Assembly: GCF_006171285.1 (NCBI RefSeq) | Contig: NZ_CP040889.1 | Location: forward strand, 3,720,001-3,784,000 | From: Leclercia adecarboxylata | GTDB lineage: Bacteria > Pseudomonadota > Gammaproteobacteria > Enterobacterales > Enterobacteriaceae | Length of the DNA: 64,000 nucleotides | Direction of reading: 5' to 3' | Shown: piece by piece, positions 63,480 through 64,000 of the stretch | How the letters are laid out: every line of letters starts with the position of its first letter | How positions within the stretch are numbered: the first letter of the stretch is position 1 | Position numbers and translations under genes: made by a program | Notes under the pieces: generated by a model | What the model was told of the DNA's origin: nothing | Seen by the model: the letters and a program-made list of their open reading frames with translations, nothing else | Database searches by the model: none

Positions 63480-64000
63480 TGAAAAAATGGCTAATTATCA
63501 CCGCAATGGCACTTCTGTCCGCCTGTAGCTCTTCCGAGAACAAGAGCTACTACCAGCTGCCGGTGGCAGCGCAGGCGGGCGGGCAGAGTATCGCCAGCCA
63601 GGGGAATCGCCTGCTGTGGGTAGAGCAGGTGGCCGTGCCTGACTACCTTGCCGGCAATGGCGTGGTCTATCAAACCAGCGATGTGCAGTATGTCATCGCC
63701 AACAACAACCTGTGGGCCAGCCCGCTGGATCAGCAGCTGCGCAACACGCTGGTTGCCAATCTGGGCAGCCAGCTGCCAGGGTGGGTGGTGGCGTCGCAGC
63801 CGTTGGGCAGCGACCAGGATACGCTCAACGTCAACGTGACCAATTTCCACGGGCGTTATGATGGCAGGGTGATCATCAGCGGGGAGTGGCTGCTGAATCA
63901 TCAGGGTCAGCTGATCAAGCGGCCTTTCCATCTGGAACTGGTACAGCAGAAAGATGGTTATGATGAGATGGTGAAAGTCCTGGCACAGGGCTGGGCGCAG
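63479..64000 (+). CDS. pqiC: PqiC lipoprotein (3' end beyond window)
   Basis: The first 174 codons of an outer-membrane lipoprotein (E. coli PqiC/YmbA has about 187 aa), open to the window edge. The signal peptide MKKWLIITAMALLSAC has the lipobox LSAC with Cys16 as the lipidated residue, followed by SSSENKSYYQLP. It is an ABC-transporter auxiliary (DUF330) family protein that docks PqiB to the outer membrane. ATG 63479 shares its A with the pqiB stop. Confidence 0.95.
   Translation, partial: MKKWLIITAMALLSACSSSENKSYYQLPVAAQAGGQSIASQGNRLLWVEQVAVPDYLAGNGVVYQTSDVQYVIANNNLWASPLDQQLRNTLVANLGSQLPGWVVASQPLGSDQDTLNVNVTNFHGRYDGRVIISGEWLLNHQGQLIKRPFHLELVQQKDGYDEMVKVLAQGWAQ

Overview
The window is a stretch of enterobacterial core chromosome that follows the order of the Escherichia coli K-12 20-22 minute region almost gene for gene, with family-typical protein lengths (PflB 760 aa, S1 557 aa, PepN 870 aa, MukF 440 aa). 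Three departures from the K-12 order as I remember it point to a non-Escherichia member of the Enterobacteriaceae, most like Enterobacter/Lelliottia/Leclercia or a close relative. They are a CigR-like gene between ycaD and pflA where K-12 has ycaM/ycaN/ycaK, a five-gene insertion between asnS and pncB, and no fimbrial (elf) cluster between ssuE and pyrD. I saw no rRNA, tRNA, phage, insertion sequence, integron or CRISPR array. The species assignment is inference.

Layout. 1-7.9 kb: the 3' end of ycaD, a small CigR-like secreted or membrane protein, then the anaerobic formate genes pflA, pflB, focA and ycaO on the minus strand. 8-14.3 kb (plus strand): ycaP, serC-aroA, cmk, rpsA and ihfB, covering serine and aromatic synthesis, CMP kinase, ribosomal protein S1 and IHF-beta. 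14.5-21.8 kb: ycaI (ComEC-like), msbA-lpxK, ycaQ, ycaR-kdsB, combining lipid A export and kinase functions with Kdo activation. 21.9-31 kb: ycbJ, elyC, then the overlapping cmoM-mukF-mukE-mukB operon for chromosome condensation. 31-38.9 kb: the cell-wall pair ldtD and mepK, gloC, and minus-strand aspC, ompF and asnS. 39.1-44.9 kb: the accessory block, a divergent Lrp/AsnC-type regulator facing 2,3-diaminopropionate ammonia-lyase, a SdaC-type amino-acid transporter, a hydantoinase/carbamoylase-family M20 hydrolase and a second M20 amidohydrolase. 44.9-64 kb: pncB, pepN, the ssuEADCB sulfonate operon, pyrD, zapC, ycbX, rlmL, uup and pqiABC, with pqiC cut by the window end.

The most interesting part is the asnS-pncB insertion. 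It looks like a self-contained catabolic unit with its own regulator: take up an amino-acid derivative, strip an N-carbamoyl or N-acyl group with the two M20 hydrolases, and split the released 2,3-diaminopropionate to pyruvate and ammonia with a PLP lyase. The divergent promoter carries a 5-3-5 palindrome and TTGCG motifs 30 and 20 bp apart, which suits an Lrp-family operator. The enzyme families are recognisable; the physiological substrate is not known from sequence, and the candidates named (albizziine, N-acyl or N-oxalyl diaminopropionate) are inference.

Regulatory sites that can be read include a NadR-type operator upstream of pncB, OmpR boxes upstream of ompF, a CpxR-like box upstream of ldtD, an FNR-like site upstream of focA, a PurR-like site and leader hairpin at pyrD, many rho-independent terminators, and two REP/BIME clusters, one containing a perfect 28-bp inverted repeat between pepN and ssuB.
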